Part shown: positions 38,175-46,426 of the stretch, piece after piece | Position numbering within the stretch: position 1 is the stretch's first letter | Layout: each line of letters begins with the position of its first letter | Source of the DNA: an uncultured Woeseiaceae bacterium | GTDB taxonomy: Bacteria; Pseudomonadota; Gammaproteobacteria; Steroidobacterales; Woeseiaceae | Direction: 5' to 3' | DNA: 53,838 bases | NCBI GenBank assembly: GCA_947259985.1 | Contig: CAMYOJ010000021.1 | Location: 1-53,838 of the forward strand | Notes under the pieces: model-generated | The model's database searches: none | What the model saw: the letters and a program-made list of their open reading frames with translations, nothing else | Told to the model about the DNA's origin: nothing | Position numbers and translations under genes: made by a program

Positions 38175-38638
38175 CTTTTCTTAAGCCTTGAGATCTTTCG
38201 ACTTGTCTCGTTGAGCGGCTAACCGTAAGACAGTTCGCGTGCATCAGTAAAGTGTCTGGGACTCCGCAACCTGGTGTTCTTCAAGTTTCCGCCCGTCCGC
38301 TTCGGTAGATTCAGGTAATTTTTGCGCAATTTCTCATTTCCAAGGTGCGTCGTGGGACACAACTGGGCGGAGCCTAAAGTTTTTTTCGTACATTCCAGAA
38401 AATTTCTAATTGATTGGCGGGCTGACTTTCTGTCGCCTATGTCCGAGATAAACATAACATAATCAGTAAGTTACATAATGCTGGCCGTGCGGACTGCAAT
38501 GAGCGCACAGTAAGCCCTTGACATAATCATGTTCGGTACCACAAATGGGGACAACCGACCAATAGTGGTTCCCTTGGAATGTTGCATCGACTGTCGGGCC
38601 GGGATACTTTACATATTACGCAGGAGGCACGGCCTTAA
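38175..38638. other. Noncoding stretch between the DUF6502 genes
   Basis: A 464-base stretch without a convincing gene. A 78-codon minus-strand frame (38219-38455) has no ribosome site and no recognisable sequence. The DNA is AT-rich around 38400-38480, with ATAACATAATCAGTAAGTTA close to an IHF-type consensus. TTGACA at 38518-38523 is a perfect -35 but has no clear -10 at normal spacing. AGGAGG at 38621-38626 serves the following gene. Nothing else is seen. Confidence 0.5.
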
Positions 38639-39508
38639 ATGGGGCAAGAAGTAAAAGACCATCTGAGGCGCGCCCTCTCGCTAATGTTCAAGCCCTTGGT
38701 GCGCTTGCTGATCGCCCAGGGGGTGACTCACGCGGACTTCTCTGAAACCGCCAAAGAAGTCTACGTTGAAGTCGCTTTACGGCATTTTGAGCGAGAGGGA
38801 CGAATCAACAAGTCGCGCGTAGCGATTTTGACGGGGCTAACAAGAAAAGAAGTAAAGAACGTAATAGATAGAACTCTTGAGGAGAGGCAAAAGGAGGGGA
38901 CTTTATCCAGGCCGGAAAGAGTGCTAACAGGCTGGTTTAGCGATCCCAAGTATACCGGGCCATATGGGATTCCGTTGGAGCTCCCTTACGACTCGAAAGA
39001 AGATGCGCCTAACTTTATGGAACTGGTCAAGCAGTATAGCGGTGACATGGCTCCGCGGCAGATGCTGAATGAACTGCTTTTCTCGGGCTCTGTAATCGAG
39101 GTTGAGAATAGATACAAGGCGGTTAGAAGGGACTATAAGTTTTCTGCATTGTCGCCTCAGTTTATTAATCGACTTGGTGACGTTGGCTACAGATTTTTCT
39201 CGACAGCAGCAAAGAACATCGATAAGACAGAAGGCGGTGCTGGTTATTTTGATCGAATGGTTTTCGCCGATGAAGGTTGTACAGACGAAGAGATACAGCA
39301 ATTCGATAAATACATAAAAATTCGCGGACAAGAATTGTTGGAGGAAATTGACATTTGGTTTTCTTCGTTACCGATACACAATGAAAAGCAAGAGGATTTG
39401 AAACACACGGGGCTGTACATGGTGCACTACGTTGAAACTGCTGACGAGCGAGAAACCCTTAGGGATTTGTTGGCGGACAGACAGAATGTGGACCTGGATG
39501 ACGAATGA
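38639..39508 (+). CDS. DUF6502-type protein, copy 2 (putative winged-helix regulator)
   Basis: A 289-residue paralogue of the gene at 37338. Shared blocks include SLMFKPLVRLLIAQGVTHADF, KEVYVEVALRHF and SRVAILTGLTRKEVKNV, then a WFSDPKYTGPYGIPLELP region that matches WHAQPEFTDSDGRPLPLP of copy 1 and a domain starting FMELVKQYSGDMAPRQM. The C-terminal part (DRMVFADEGCTDEEIQQFDK) is longer and better structured than in copy 1. AGGAGG lies 12 bases before the ATG. With the next gene it may form a regulator/target pair; this is inference. Confidence 0.8.
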   Translation: MGQEVKDHLRRALSLMFKPLVRLLIAQGVTHADFSETAKEVYVEVALRHFEREGRINKSRVAILTGLTRKEVKNVIDRTLEERQKEGTLSRPERVLTGWFSDPKYTGPYGIPLELPYDSKEDAPNFMELVKQYSGDMAPRQMLNELLFSGSVIEVENRYKAVRRDYKFSALSPQFINRLGDVGYRFFSTAAKNIDKTEGGAGYFDRMVFADEGCTDEEIQQFDKYIKIRGQELLEEIDIWFSSLPIHNEKQEDLKHTGLYMVHYVETADERETLRDLLADRQNVDLDDE

Positions 39509-39603
39509 TTTTAGAAGAACAATAGGGAGATAACCGCGGATTTTGGAGTGCCGCGGAAATTGTAGTTTGCAGCGGTTGGAGAGCAAGAACCAAGGAGCGA
39601 AAA

Positions 39604-40301
39604 ATGGCGATGGCAAATGGCGCCAGGACGTATTCCATCCTGGGAGCGACGCTGGTTGCTTTTGTGGTACCTCAGTCAGCGGTTGCTGGCTCAGGAAGCG
39701 CAAGTGATGTAACGGGCATCACCACCGGTGATGTAACGGGCATCACCACCGGTGATGTAACGGGCATGGTATCAATACTGGTGACGTAACGGGCATCAAC
39801 ACGGGTGACGTAACGGGCATCAACACCGGTGATGTACTGGGTATCAATACTGGCGACGTAACGGGCATCAACGCCGGTGACGTAGCGGGTATCACAACGG
39901 GCGATCTGATGCTTGCAGGCCCCGTAGACTCAATCAGCATGGTCAACGGATCATTTGTCTCTTTGGGGCAGGTCGTGCTCGCTTCTCAAGATGCGTTGTC
40001 CAGCTTGAACGTCGGTGACTTCGTTTCCGTCCACGGTTCGGCTGTGGCTTCAGGCATTCTGTATGCAGACGTCATTTCTGTGTCGACTCAGAGCTATGTG
40101 CCTGGCGCAACACAAGTCTTCGTAAGAGGAATCTTGTCAGCAGTGGATCAGTCGAAAGGCGTGGCACATATTGGCGACTTGACGGTTGATTACTCTTCGA
40201 GCCTTGCCGGTTCCGACGCACCTTCCGGTGCTATGTGGTCCTTCAAGGGTATTCGGCCTGCGTCAAAAGGTCCGATGATTTCGGATCGGTCGCTGAGGTA
40301 G
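39604..40301 (+). pseudogene. Secreted repeat protein with DUF5666-like domain, frame broken in the repeat
   Basis: ATG 39604 (AAGGAGCG upstream) opens a protein with a signal peptide (LGATLVAFVVPQSAVAG) that runs into repeats of GDVTGITT and stops at 39787-39789. The continuation lies in another frame, open from about 39755 to 40301: more GDVTGINT repeats, then a DUF5666-like domain (DFVSVHGSAVASGILYADVI; VFVRGILSAVD). The break is in repeat unit 3, which is 29 bases long instead of 24. Joined, the product would be about 230 residues, exported, with a small beta-barrel type C-terminal domain. It could be a pseudogene, a variable gene or a sequence error. Confidence 0.75.
39706..39902 (+). 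repeat. 24-bp tandem repeat encoding GDVTGINT
   Basis: Eight copies of a unit of the type GATGTAACGGGCATCACCACCGGT minus small changes stand in a row, each coding for eight residues; a ninth, partial copy starts at 39903. Unit 3 (39754-39782) has 29 bases: it looks like the first 14 bases of one unit joined to the last 15 of another, a 19-base loss from two units. The other units keep the frame. Confidence 0.9.
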
Positions 40302-40393
40302 TTGTATAGCGTTACTTTTGAGAGGGCGGCTCTAATTTCGCTCATTACGAGTTCATAGCCAGGGATTGGCTGCCCTTTCGGCGAAAAAAGACT

Positions 40394-40416
40394 AAGGTCA
40401 CTTCGGTGGCCTTTTT
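40394..40416 (+). terminator. UUCG-loop terminator after the repeat gene
   Basis: AAGGTCAC at 40394-40401 and GTGGCCTT at 40406-40413 form an eight-pair stem (one G-T pair) capped by the stable TTCG tetraloop, followed by T residues through 40416 and again after one C. Confidence 0.8.
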
Positions 40417-40439
40417 CTTTGCCTGCGTTTCTTACGCGC

Positions 40440-40467
40440 AAAAAAAAGTCGGCGTCCCTGCCGACTT
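40440..40467 (-). terminator. Minus-strand terminator in the intergenic region
   Basis: On the minus strand AAGTCGGC (40467-40460), loop AGGGAC and GCCGACTT (40453-40446) are followed by T residues to 40440. It is a strong intrinsic terminator 135 bases beyond the ppiC terminator, with no gene known to end here. Confidence 0.75.
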
Positions 40468-40601
40468 AGATCTCGTATCAACCTGTGAAGGAGATGCGAG
40501 GGTTGGAGGAGCCACCCCCGAGCGATTAGGGATGACTCGCGGGAAATACTAGGTTCGAATCTCTTGACGTGGTGTGACCCGCTTCACAAATCGATCTGCG
40601 C

Positions 40602-40630
40602 AAAAGAAAAGGGCGCCGTTAAGCGCCCTT
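40602..40630 (-). terminator. Terminator after ppiC
   Basis: On the minus strand AAGGGCGC (40630-40623), loop TTAACG and GCGCCCTT (40616-40609) are followed by TTCTTTT. It ends the yciB-bolA-ppiC unit. Confidence 0.8.
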
Positions 40631-40672
40631 AGCTGAACGAAAACTCGTTATTAAGTTAAGTCGAACCTGCGC

Positions 40673-41470
40673 TCACTTGGATTCCCGCAATTGTGCCAGG
40701 TAATCCTGAAGCTTCTCTTGCTCAACCCTTTGCTTGACGACGTCTCGAACACTCTCGAGTGTCGGCGGCGTTGACTGTCGAGAATCCTCTCGCAGAATAA
40801 CGTGCCAACCAAACTGCGTCTGCACCGGCGACTTGGAGTAAGCACCATCTTCGAGCTCCGCGACGGCTGCGGAGAATGGTGCGACCATCTGGTTTGGGCC
40901 AAACCATCCGAGGTCGCCACCGTTCGGGCCGGACGGCCCGGTCGATTTTTCCTTTGCCAGCTCGGCGAAGTCGGCGCCGTCATCCAGTTGCTTTATCAAG
41001 CCAAGTGCCTCGCCTTGCGTCTCAACCAGGATATGCCGGGCCTTGTATTCCTCCGGCGGATTCGCTTTTACCTGCTCGTTGTAGGCGGCGAGAACTTCTT
41101 CGTCACTTGCGGGATTGTTTTTGACAAAGTCGCTCGCGACAGCCTGCGCCAGAATACTGCGAGTCTGCAATTCGATCTGTGCTTTCACGCGCGGCTCTTC
41201 CGCGAGTTCATCGGCCGTGGTCTGCGTAGTCAACAGATAAATATCTTCGAGCATTTCGATAGCCATCCCTCGCTCCTCGGGCGCCGCCTGGATTGCCGGC
41301 TTCTGGAATCGCATTTCGAAAAACAGGTTGTAAACGTCTTCAGATATTTCCTTGCCGTTAATCGTTGCTACCTGTGCCGATGCGGCGCTGCTGGCGAGCA
41401 GCGCAGTTGCCGCTGCGATTCTGGCAAGTCGTTTTGCTCCAGAAATCCTGAAGCCTGACATTAGATTCAT
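40673..41470 (-). CDS. Periplasmic PpiC/parvulin-type peptidyl-prolyl isomerase
   Basis: A 265-residue protein with a signal peptide (residues 1-32, AATALLASSAASA). After an alpha-helical SurA-like N-terminal region (about 33-135) comes one parvulin domain (about 143-240): EEYKARHILVETQGEA, FAELAKEKSTGPSGPNGGDLG (read in two parts), WFGPNQMVAPF and QTQFGWHVILRED. It helps outer-membrane and periplasmic proteins fold. ATG 41470 is chosen; 41461 is an in-frame alternative. It is the third gene after yciB and bolA. Confidence 0.9.
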   Translation of the reverse strand: MNLMSGFRISGAKRLARIAAATALLASSAASAQVATINGKEISEDVYNLFFEMRFQKPAIQAAPEERGMAIEMLEDIYLLTTQTTADELAEEPRVKAQIELQTRSILAQAVASDFVKNNPASDEEVLAAYNEQVKANPPEEYKARHILVETQGEALGLIKQLDDGADFAELAKEKSTGPSGPNGGDLGWFGPNQMVAPFSAAVAELEDGAYSKSPVQTQFGWHVILREDSRQSTPPTLESVRDVVKQRVEQEKLQDYLAQLRESK

Positions 41471-41560
41471 AGTGAGTTCCTCTTAGCGAAGTGAGCGCAT
41501 GATATACGATAAGACGCGCTGCGAGTGAGAAAGGTCCAGCAAAATAAGGTCGCCCGTTAC

Positions 41561-41830
41561 TTAATGCTCCTCAGGGGTCAGGGCACGAACGCGCAAGGCA
41601 TGGATGTCCGTGTCCATCATCTCGCCCAATGCATCGAAGACCATGCGATGCCTTTGGAGGCGGCCGGTGCCATCGAATGCTTCAGAGACTATTTTGACGT
41701 CAAAATGACCGCGCCCGTCCCGGGCGCCTGCATGCCCGGCATGCAAATGGCTCTGGTCCTTCACGAGGAGTTCCTTCGGCGAGAACGCGCTACGCAGTCG
41801 CTCCTCGATCGCTTCTACCCGATCAGTCAT
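41561..41830 (-). CDS. bolA: BolA-family protein
   Basis: An 89-residue protein of the BolA family, small KH-like proteins that bind monothiol glutaredoxin iron-sulphur clusters or act as regulators. The pattern RVEAIEERLRSAFSPKELLV, then DQSHLHAGHAGARDGRGHFDV with the conserved His in the loop, SEAFDGTGRLQRHRMVF and HALRVRALTPEE is complete. ATG 41830 lies inside yciB (8-base overlap). The product could be of either the BolA or IbaG group. Confidence 0.9.
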   Translation of the reverse strand: MTDRVEAIEERLRSAFSPKELLVKDQSHLHAGHAGARDGRGHFDVKIVSEAFDGTGRLQRHRMVFDALGEMMDTDIHALRVRALTPEEH

Positions 41831-42380
41831 CGTCGCTCTCTCCACCGATCAGATTGGCTATCCATAATGTCTGCGCGATCATGAATACGAAGGTGAGGGC
41901 CATCAATCCGAACACTTTGAATTTCACCCAGGTACCCTCGGAGAAGTTGTAAGCGACGTAGATGTTCAGGGCCCCCGCGGCGATGAAAAACACGACCCAG
42001 ACAATATTCAGTCTGTTCCACTGTTGTCTGGTAATGCGCTCGAGGGGCATTCCCTCGACCAGTCCGAAGAAACGCTGCACGAGCGGCTGGTCTCCAACCC
42101 AAAAACTGCCCAGGAACACGATTGAAACGGCCCAGTAGAACACTGTTGGTTTCCAATAAAGGAAATACGGGTTCCTGAAGTAGAGCGTGAGAGTGCCTGC
42201 CGCCAACAAGAATACGGTCGACCAGAAGTACATCTTGTCAAAGGTCTTGGTGCGGATGTACTTAACAAGGAGGCCAATGGGCATGGCAATCATCAACACG
42301 ATTAGCGCGAGATAAATGTCCTTGTAAAAGAATGCGCCCAGGAAGAGTATGAGCGGAAGAAACTCGAACAGCAGATTCAT
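41823..42380 (-). CDS. yciB: Inner membrane septation protein YciB
   Basis: A 185-residue inner-membrane protein with about five TM segments. It begins MNLLFEFLPLILFLGAFFYK and contains KPTVFYWAVSIVFLGSFW and MPLERITRQQWNRLN, the conserved YciB/IspZ signature, then WVVFFIAAGALNIYVA. YciB links envelope synthesis with division and envelope stability. It is divergent from yciO and first of the yciB-bolA-ppiC unit. Confidence 0.95.
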   Translation of the reverse strand: MNLLFEFLPLILFLGAFFYKDIYLALIVLMIAMPIGLLVKYIRTKTFDKMYFWSTVFLLAAGTLTLYFRNPYFLYWKPTVFYWAVSIVFLGSFWVGDQPLVQRFFGLVEGMPLERITRQQWNRLNIVWVVFFIAAGALNIYVAYNFSEGTWVKFKVFGLMALTFVFMIAQTLWIANLIGGESDDD

Positions 42381-42491
42381 TGTTCGCCAGGGGATTTCCG
42401 AAAAAGGGGCGAATAATAGCCTATATTCTCCCGCCGATACTATCTGTAAGACAGGCTATGCGGGGCCGTCCGGCTCCCCTACAATCCGCGC

Positions 42492-43112
42492 GTGGCCAAG
42501 CTCATCGAAATACATCCGCAGGACCCGCAACCGCGGCGCATAAAAGCCATTGTGGAGATCATCCACAGTGGCGGCCTAATCGCGTACCCGACGGATTCGA
42601 GCTACGCGTTTGGCTGTCACATCGGTGACAAGAAGGCGATTGATCGCATTCATCGCATCCGACGTACCGACAAGAAGCACAATTTCACCCTGGTCTGTGC
42701 TGACCTTTCGGAGATCAGCGCGTACGCGCGTGTCGATAACTGGGCCTATCGCATGCTCAAGTCGATGACCCCGGGGCCTTATACTTTCGTGCTTCCTGCC
42801 ACCAGGGAAGTGCCTAAGCGTCTGCAGAATCCCAAGAGACGCACGATTGGCCTGCGCGTACCCGACCATCGCCTCGTGCAGATCATGCTCGCCGAGCTGG
42901 GTGAGCCGATCATGAGTTCGACACTTTTGCTGCCTGGCGACAGCATGCCGCTGACGGATCCACTCGAGATCGAGGAACGCATAGGGCACCAGATCGAGGC
43001 GATCATCGACGCTGGTCCGGCAGGTATAGAGCCGACCACCGTGCTCGATCTATCCGGTGGCGCTGTCGAGATATTGCGAGTCGGTCGTGGCGACGTGAGC
43101 CAGTTCGCCTGA
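42492..43112 (+). CDS. yciO: YciO, Sua5/YrdC-family protein
   Basis: A 206-residue member of the Sua5/YciO/YrdC family. It carries IIHSGGLIAYPTDSSYAFGC, KKHNFTLVCADLSEIS, MTPGPYTFVLPAT and IGLRVPDH, in the YciO form rather than the TsaC form. TsaC relatives make threonylcarbamoyl-AMP for tRNA modification; YciO itself has weaker or uncertain activity. Start GTG 42492 is the first fitting one. It heads yciO-scpA-scpB-rluB. Confidence 0.9.
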   Translation: MAKLIEIHPQDPQPRRIKAIVEIIHSGGLIAYPTDSSYAFGCHIGDKKAIDRIHRIRRTDKKHNFTLVCADLSEISAYARVDNWAYRMLKSMTPGPYTFVLPATREVPKRLQNPKRRTIGLRVPDHRLVQIMLAELGEPIMSSTLLLPGDSMPLTDPLEIEERIGHQIEAIIDAGPAGIEPTTVLDLSGGAVEILRVGRGDVSQFA

Positions 43113-43158
43113 CTCTGGATATATGCGATAGAATGCTCTTATTCCCGCTGGAATTTGT

Positions 43159-44070
43159 ATGAAACCCGATCTGAAAGTTCTCACGCCTGAAGACGCCCCC
43201 AAGCCGCCCCAGGACGAAAAGCAGTCGCCTGCGCAGGCTGAGATGCCATTTGCCGTCGTAGATGGCGAGCCTGTTACGACGCTACCCCAGGACCTCTACA
43301 TTCCGCCGTATGCGCTGCAGGTCTTCCTGGAGGCATTCGAAGGTCCTCTGGACCTGCTCCTGTACCTGATCCGACGCCAGAATATCGACATCCTGGATAT
43401 TCCGATCGCCGAGATCACCAAGCAGTATGTACAGTACATCGAGGTCATGAAAGAGCTGCAGCTCGAGCTCGCCGGTGAATACCTGCTCATGGCGGCCATG
43501 CTGGCCGAGATCAAGTCGCGCATGCTTCTGCCTCGGCCAGTGGTCGAGGAAGAGGAGGAAGAAGATCCGCGCGCCGAGCTGGTTCGTCGGCTGCAGGAGT
43601 ACGAACGTTACAAGAAAGCTGCCGAAGATATCGGCGAGCTTCCGCGACTCGAGCGCGACGTCTTCGTCGCCAGTGCGGAAGCGCCCGAACGCAAGGTCGT
43701 TACACAGTTACCCGACGTGACGCTCAAGGAGCTGCTGCTCGCATTTCACGATGTGCTGAAGCGCGCGGAAATGTTCTCAAACCTGCATATGCAAAGAGAG
43801 CCGCTGTCCGTGCGACAGCGCATGAGCGAGATACTGACGCGCGTCAAGGCAGGCAGTTTCACGGGCTTCGCGGAGCTGTTTGACCCGGAAGAAGGGCGTA
43901 TGGGCGTGGCTGTGACGTTCATTGCTTTGCTCGAATTGCTGCGCGAGGCGGTCATCGAGGTGGTGCAATCGGACGCGTATGCTCCACTCCACGTGAGGGC
44001 GGCCTCCGCGGTTCGGCTGGTCTCCGATGACGGTGAGATCGATGCCCCCGATCTCGAAGAACAAGGTTGA
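43159..44070 (+). CDS. scpA: Segregation and condensation protein A
   Basis: A 303-residue kleisin that bridges the SMC heads. The N-terminal domain contains FLEAFEGPLDLLLYLIRRQN, IPIAEITKQYVQYIEVMKEL and EYLLMAAMLAEIKSRMLLPR (20 residues), and the C-terminal winged helix contains MGVAVTFIALLELLREAVIE (20 residues). A Pro/Asp-rich extension of about 50 residues precedes the domain. It works with SMC (30912-34421) and ScpB (12 bases downstream). Confidence 0.96.
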   Translation: MKPDLKVLTPEDAPKPPQDEKQSPAQAEMPFAVVDGEPVTTLPQDLYIPPYALQVFLEAFEGPLDLLLYLIRRQNIDILDIPIAEITKQYVQYIEVMKELQLELAGEYLLMAAMLAEIKSRMLLPRPVVEEEEEEDPRAELVRRLQEYERYKKAAEDIGELPRLERDVFVASAEAPERKVVTQLPDVTLKELLLAFHDVLKRAEMFSNLHMQREPLSVRQRMSEILTRVKAGSFTGFAELFDPEEGRMGVAVTFIALLELLREAVIEVVQSDAYAPLHVRAASAVRLVSDDGEIDAPDLEEQG

Positions 44071-44082
44071 GAAATTCCCTTA

Positions 44083-44865
44083 ATGGACGCAACAGAAATC
44101 AAGCACTTTGTGGAGGCGGCGCTGCTGGCCGCCGGTCGACCGTTGAACATTGACCAGTTGAAAGGCCTGTTCGATGGTCGCATGGCGCCAGAGAAATCAG
44201 AGATTCGCAAGGCAATTGTTAGCCTGAACGAAGAGTACGAGGACCGCGGTATCGTGATTTCGGAGGTTGCCTCGGGGTTCCGCATGCAAGTCAAGTCTGC
44301 TATGGCGGACCGTCTGCAGAAGCTCTGGGAGGAACGGCCACCGCGCTACTCGCGTGCGTTGTTCGAGACCCTCGCGCTGATGGCTTATCGGCAGCCGATC
44401 ACGCGCGGCGAGATCGAGGAGATTCGCGGCGTATCGGTGAGTTCCAATATCATCCGGCAGCTCCTGGAGCGCGACTGGGTGCGCGTCGTTGGCCACCGCG
44501 ATGTCCCTGGACGCCCGGCGATGTTCGGCACCACCAAAGCATTTCTCGACTACTTTGGCCTCAAGAAGCTCGATGATCTGCCGCCGCTGGCTGACCTTTC
44601 AGATTGGGAGAGCTTACGCGTCCAGTTGAATTTGCCCGAGGTGGAAGACCAGGTCGAAACCGAGGCCAGCGAGGCAGCCCTGGAAGCCGCCGCGAACGAC
44701 CTTCCGGTGCTGTACCCGGAGGGCCGCGCCGAGGATGACGCGCAGGACGAGGAGGCGACGGCAGAAAAGACACCTGAGCTCAAGTCGGTGCCTGTGGACG
44801 TCGACGCCGAACCCGCAGCCAACGAGGAGCTCGTCGTTTCGGAGTGGCCCGACCCGGTTGGCTGA
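44083..44865 (+). CDS. scpB: Segregation and condensation protein B
   Basis: A 260-residue two-winged-helix protein that binds ScpA. Key blocks are [60 protein letters not shown] and [13 protein letters not shown]. An acidic tail of about 75 residues follows ([16 protein letters not shown] onward), which the E. coli-type proteins lack. The stop overlaps the TTG start of rluB. Confidence 0.95.
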   Translation: MDATEIKHFVEAALLAAGRPLNIDQLKGLFDGRMAPEKSEIRKAIVSLNEEYEDRGIVISEVASGFRMQVKSAMADRLQKLWEERPPRYSRALFETLALMAYRQPITRGEIEEIRGVSVSSNIIRQLLERDWVRVVGHRDVPGRPAMFGTTKAFLDYFGLKKLDDLPPLADLSDWESLRVQLNLPEVEDQVETEASEAALEAAANDLPVLYPEGRAEDDAQDEEATAEKTPELKSVPVDVDAEPAANEELVVSEWPDPVG

Positions 44866-45664
44866 TCGCATCCAAAAAGTTCTCGCCGCGGCAGGACACG
44901 GTTCTCGGCGCAAGGTCGAAACCTGGATCAGGGAAGGCCGACTCATGATTGACGGCCGCCAGGCCGAGCTTGGCGATCAGCTCGAGGGCACCGAAAAGAT
45001 CACCCTGGACGGCCGACCGCTCTCGATACGGGGAATCTCGCAGCCACATCGCCACATTCTCTACAACAAACCAGGAGACGAACTGACGAGCCGGGACGAT
45101 CCCGAAGGCCGCAAGCTGGTGTTCGATAGTCTGCCGCGCCTTCGAGGTGCGCGTTGGATTGCCGTCGGTCGCCTCGATATGACTACCACCGGACTGTTGC
45201 TCTTCACAACGGATGGCACTTTGGCTAATGCGCTCATGCATCCTTCGGCCGAAATCGAGAGGAAGTACGCCGTACGGGTTCACGGCAGCCCGGGCAGGGC
45301 AGAACTCGCGAAATTGAAATCGGGTGTCGAGCTGGAGGATGGTGCAGCGCATTTCGACAGTATTGACCCTGCCGGCGGCGATGGCGCCAACCGCTGGTTC
45401 AACGTAACCCTCAAGGAGGGCCGCAATCGCGAGGTTCGGCGTCTCTGGGAGGCCATCGGCTACGAGGTGAGCCGCCTTATACGGATTGCCTACGGGCCGA
45501 TTCAACTACCTCGCAAGGTCCGGCGTGGCCAGTATGAAGCGTTGACGCCGGCCCAGGTCCGCAGCCTCTATCTCGCGGCAGGCCTGCAGGTTCCCGGCGA
45601 TGCGCGACGTTCATCGATATCAAGAAAAAAGAAGGCAAAACATAAGCTTAAAAGAAAAGCTTAA
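44858..45664 (+). CDS. rluB: 23S rRNA pseudouridine-2605 synthase
   Basis: A 268-residue RsuA-family pseudouridine synthase. An S4 domain at the N-terminus ([20 protein letters not shown], 20 residues) is followed by the catalytic block [17 protein letters not shown] (active Asp), and by [20 protein letters not shown] and [16 protein letters not shown] basic tail ends the protein ([13 protein letters not shown]). TTG 44858 is chosen because it gives the usual N-terminus; it overlaps the scpB stop by 8 bases. Related members modify U2604 or other positions, so the exact site is by homology only. Confidence 0.9.
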   Translation: MADRIQKVLAAAGHGSRRKVETWIREGRLMIDGRQAELGDQLEGTEKITLDGRPLSIRGISQPHRHILYNKPGDELTSRDDPEGRKLVFDSLPRLRGARWIAVGRLDMTTTGLLLFTTDGTLANALMHPSAEIERKYAVRVHGSPGRAELAKLKSGVELEDGAAHFDSIDPAGGDGANRWFNVTLKEGRNREVRRLWEAIGYEVSRLIRIAYGPIQLPRKVRRGQYEALTPAQVRSLYLAAGLQVPGDARRSSISRKKKAKHKLKRKA

Positions 45665-45673
45665 AGTGTTTTA

Positions 45674-46426
45674 TCATTGGGCGTCTATGCTCTCGCCCGT
45701 GACACCCTTGCTATCGGGGCCCAGCAGGTAAACGTAGGGGTCGAGGATTTCATCAGGACGCTTCAGCAGGTCCCGGTCTTCGGCCGGGTATGCCGCAAGC
45801 CGCATGTCGGTGCGAGTTGCGCCAGGATTGATGCAATTGGAACGCAGCTTGCCATGGCGGTGCTCGTCGGCCAGGACCTGCGAAAGGCCCTCGGTCGCAA
45901 ACTTCGATACCGCGTAGGCGCCCCAGAAGGCTTTGCCGGTCCTGCCAACGCCGCTGCTCGTGAAAATCACCGATGGGTCGTCGGATTTCTGTAGCAAGGG
46001 CAGCAAGACCTGCGTCAGCGCGAACGCCGACGTCACATTCACATGCATCACCTGCTGCCACAGCACGGCATCGTATTGTTCGATCGTATAGCGCTCGCCG
46101 AGAATACTGGCATTGTGCACGAGCCCGTCCAGCCGACCGAATTCCGAGCTGACGCTATCGGCGAGCGACATGTATGACTCACTGTTGGCCGATGCGAGGT
46201 CCATAACCGCGATGGAGGGGCGAGCGGCGCCGTCGATGGCCTCGATCTCGTCGTAGACTGTCTCGAGTTTGTGGACATTTCGGCCGTGCAGGATGACCTG
46301 TGCGCCGAGGCCCGCAATATGCAGAGCCAGCGCTTTGCCGATGCCGTTGCTGGCACCCGTGACCAGGATGATGCGCCCTTCGAGCACGTCGTCGCGATAC
46401 GTGTACGACCGTGGGTCAATCGTCAA
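45674..46426 (-). CDS. yciK: Short-chain dehydrogenase, YciK type
   Basis: A 250-residue SDR. The NAD(P)-binding motif is TGASNGIGKALALH, the Asn motif is VHNASILGER, and the catalytic Tyr-x3-Lys lies in WGAYAVSKFATEGLS. The start MTIDPRSYTYRDDVLEGRIILVTGA is close to the EmrB-adjacent YciK form. The substrate is not known. It is the last gene of the mtaD operon, overlapping the rmuC stop by four bases, and it ends 9 bases from the convergent rluB. Confidence 0.85.
   Translation of the reverse strand: MTIDPRSYTYRDDVLEGRIILVTGASNGIGKALALHIAGLGAQVILHGRNVHKLETVYDEIEAIDGAARPSIAVMDLASANSESYMSLADSVSSEFGRLDGLVHNASILGERYTIEQYDAVLWQQVMHVNVTSAFALTQVLLPLLQKSDDPSVIFTSSGVGRTGKAFWGAYAVSKFATEGLSQVLADEHRHGKLRSNCINPGATRTDMRLAAYPAEDRDLLKRPDEILDPYVYLLGPDSKGVTGESIDAQ

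Larger units (their letters stand above)
40302..40672. other. Intergenic region with three terminator hairpins
   Basis: The 371 bases between the repeat gene and ppiC hold no supported gene. They contain one plus-strand terminator (40394-40416) and two minus-strand terminators (40440-40467 and 40602-40630). The 134 bases between the two minus-strand ones carry AGGTTCGAATC, which resembles a tRNA T-loop, but the surrounding bases do not fold into a tRNA. An 83-codon minus-strand frame at 40190-40441 is antisense to the repeat gene and not supported. Confidence 0.6.

Noticed and set aside
38219-38455. 78-residue minus-strand frame between the DUF6502 genes
   Set aside because: No ribosome site, no recognisable motif, AT-rich DNA; length is within chance for such a region.
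39706-39902. CRISPR array
   Set aside because: Units of 24 bases follow each other without spacers and encode a protein repeat; no cas gene is nearby.
39743-39946. Minus-strand frame across the 24-bp repeat (repeats of SPVLMPVT)
   Set aside because: A repeat whose length is a multiple of three without stops on either strand always gives such a frame; no start or ribosome site supports it.
40190-40441. 83-residue minus-strand frame
   Set aside because: It is antisense to the repeat gene and its terminator, has no ribosome site, and its C-terminal part is a mirror of the DUF5666-like domain.
40540-40570. tRNA-like T-loop AGGTTCGAATCTC
   Set aside because: The five-base T-stem does not pair well, and no D-arm, anticodon arm or acceptor stem can be placed around it. 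It is probably coincidence or a remnant.
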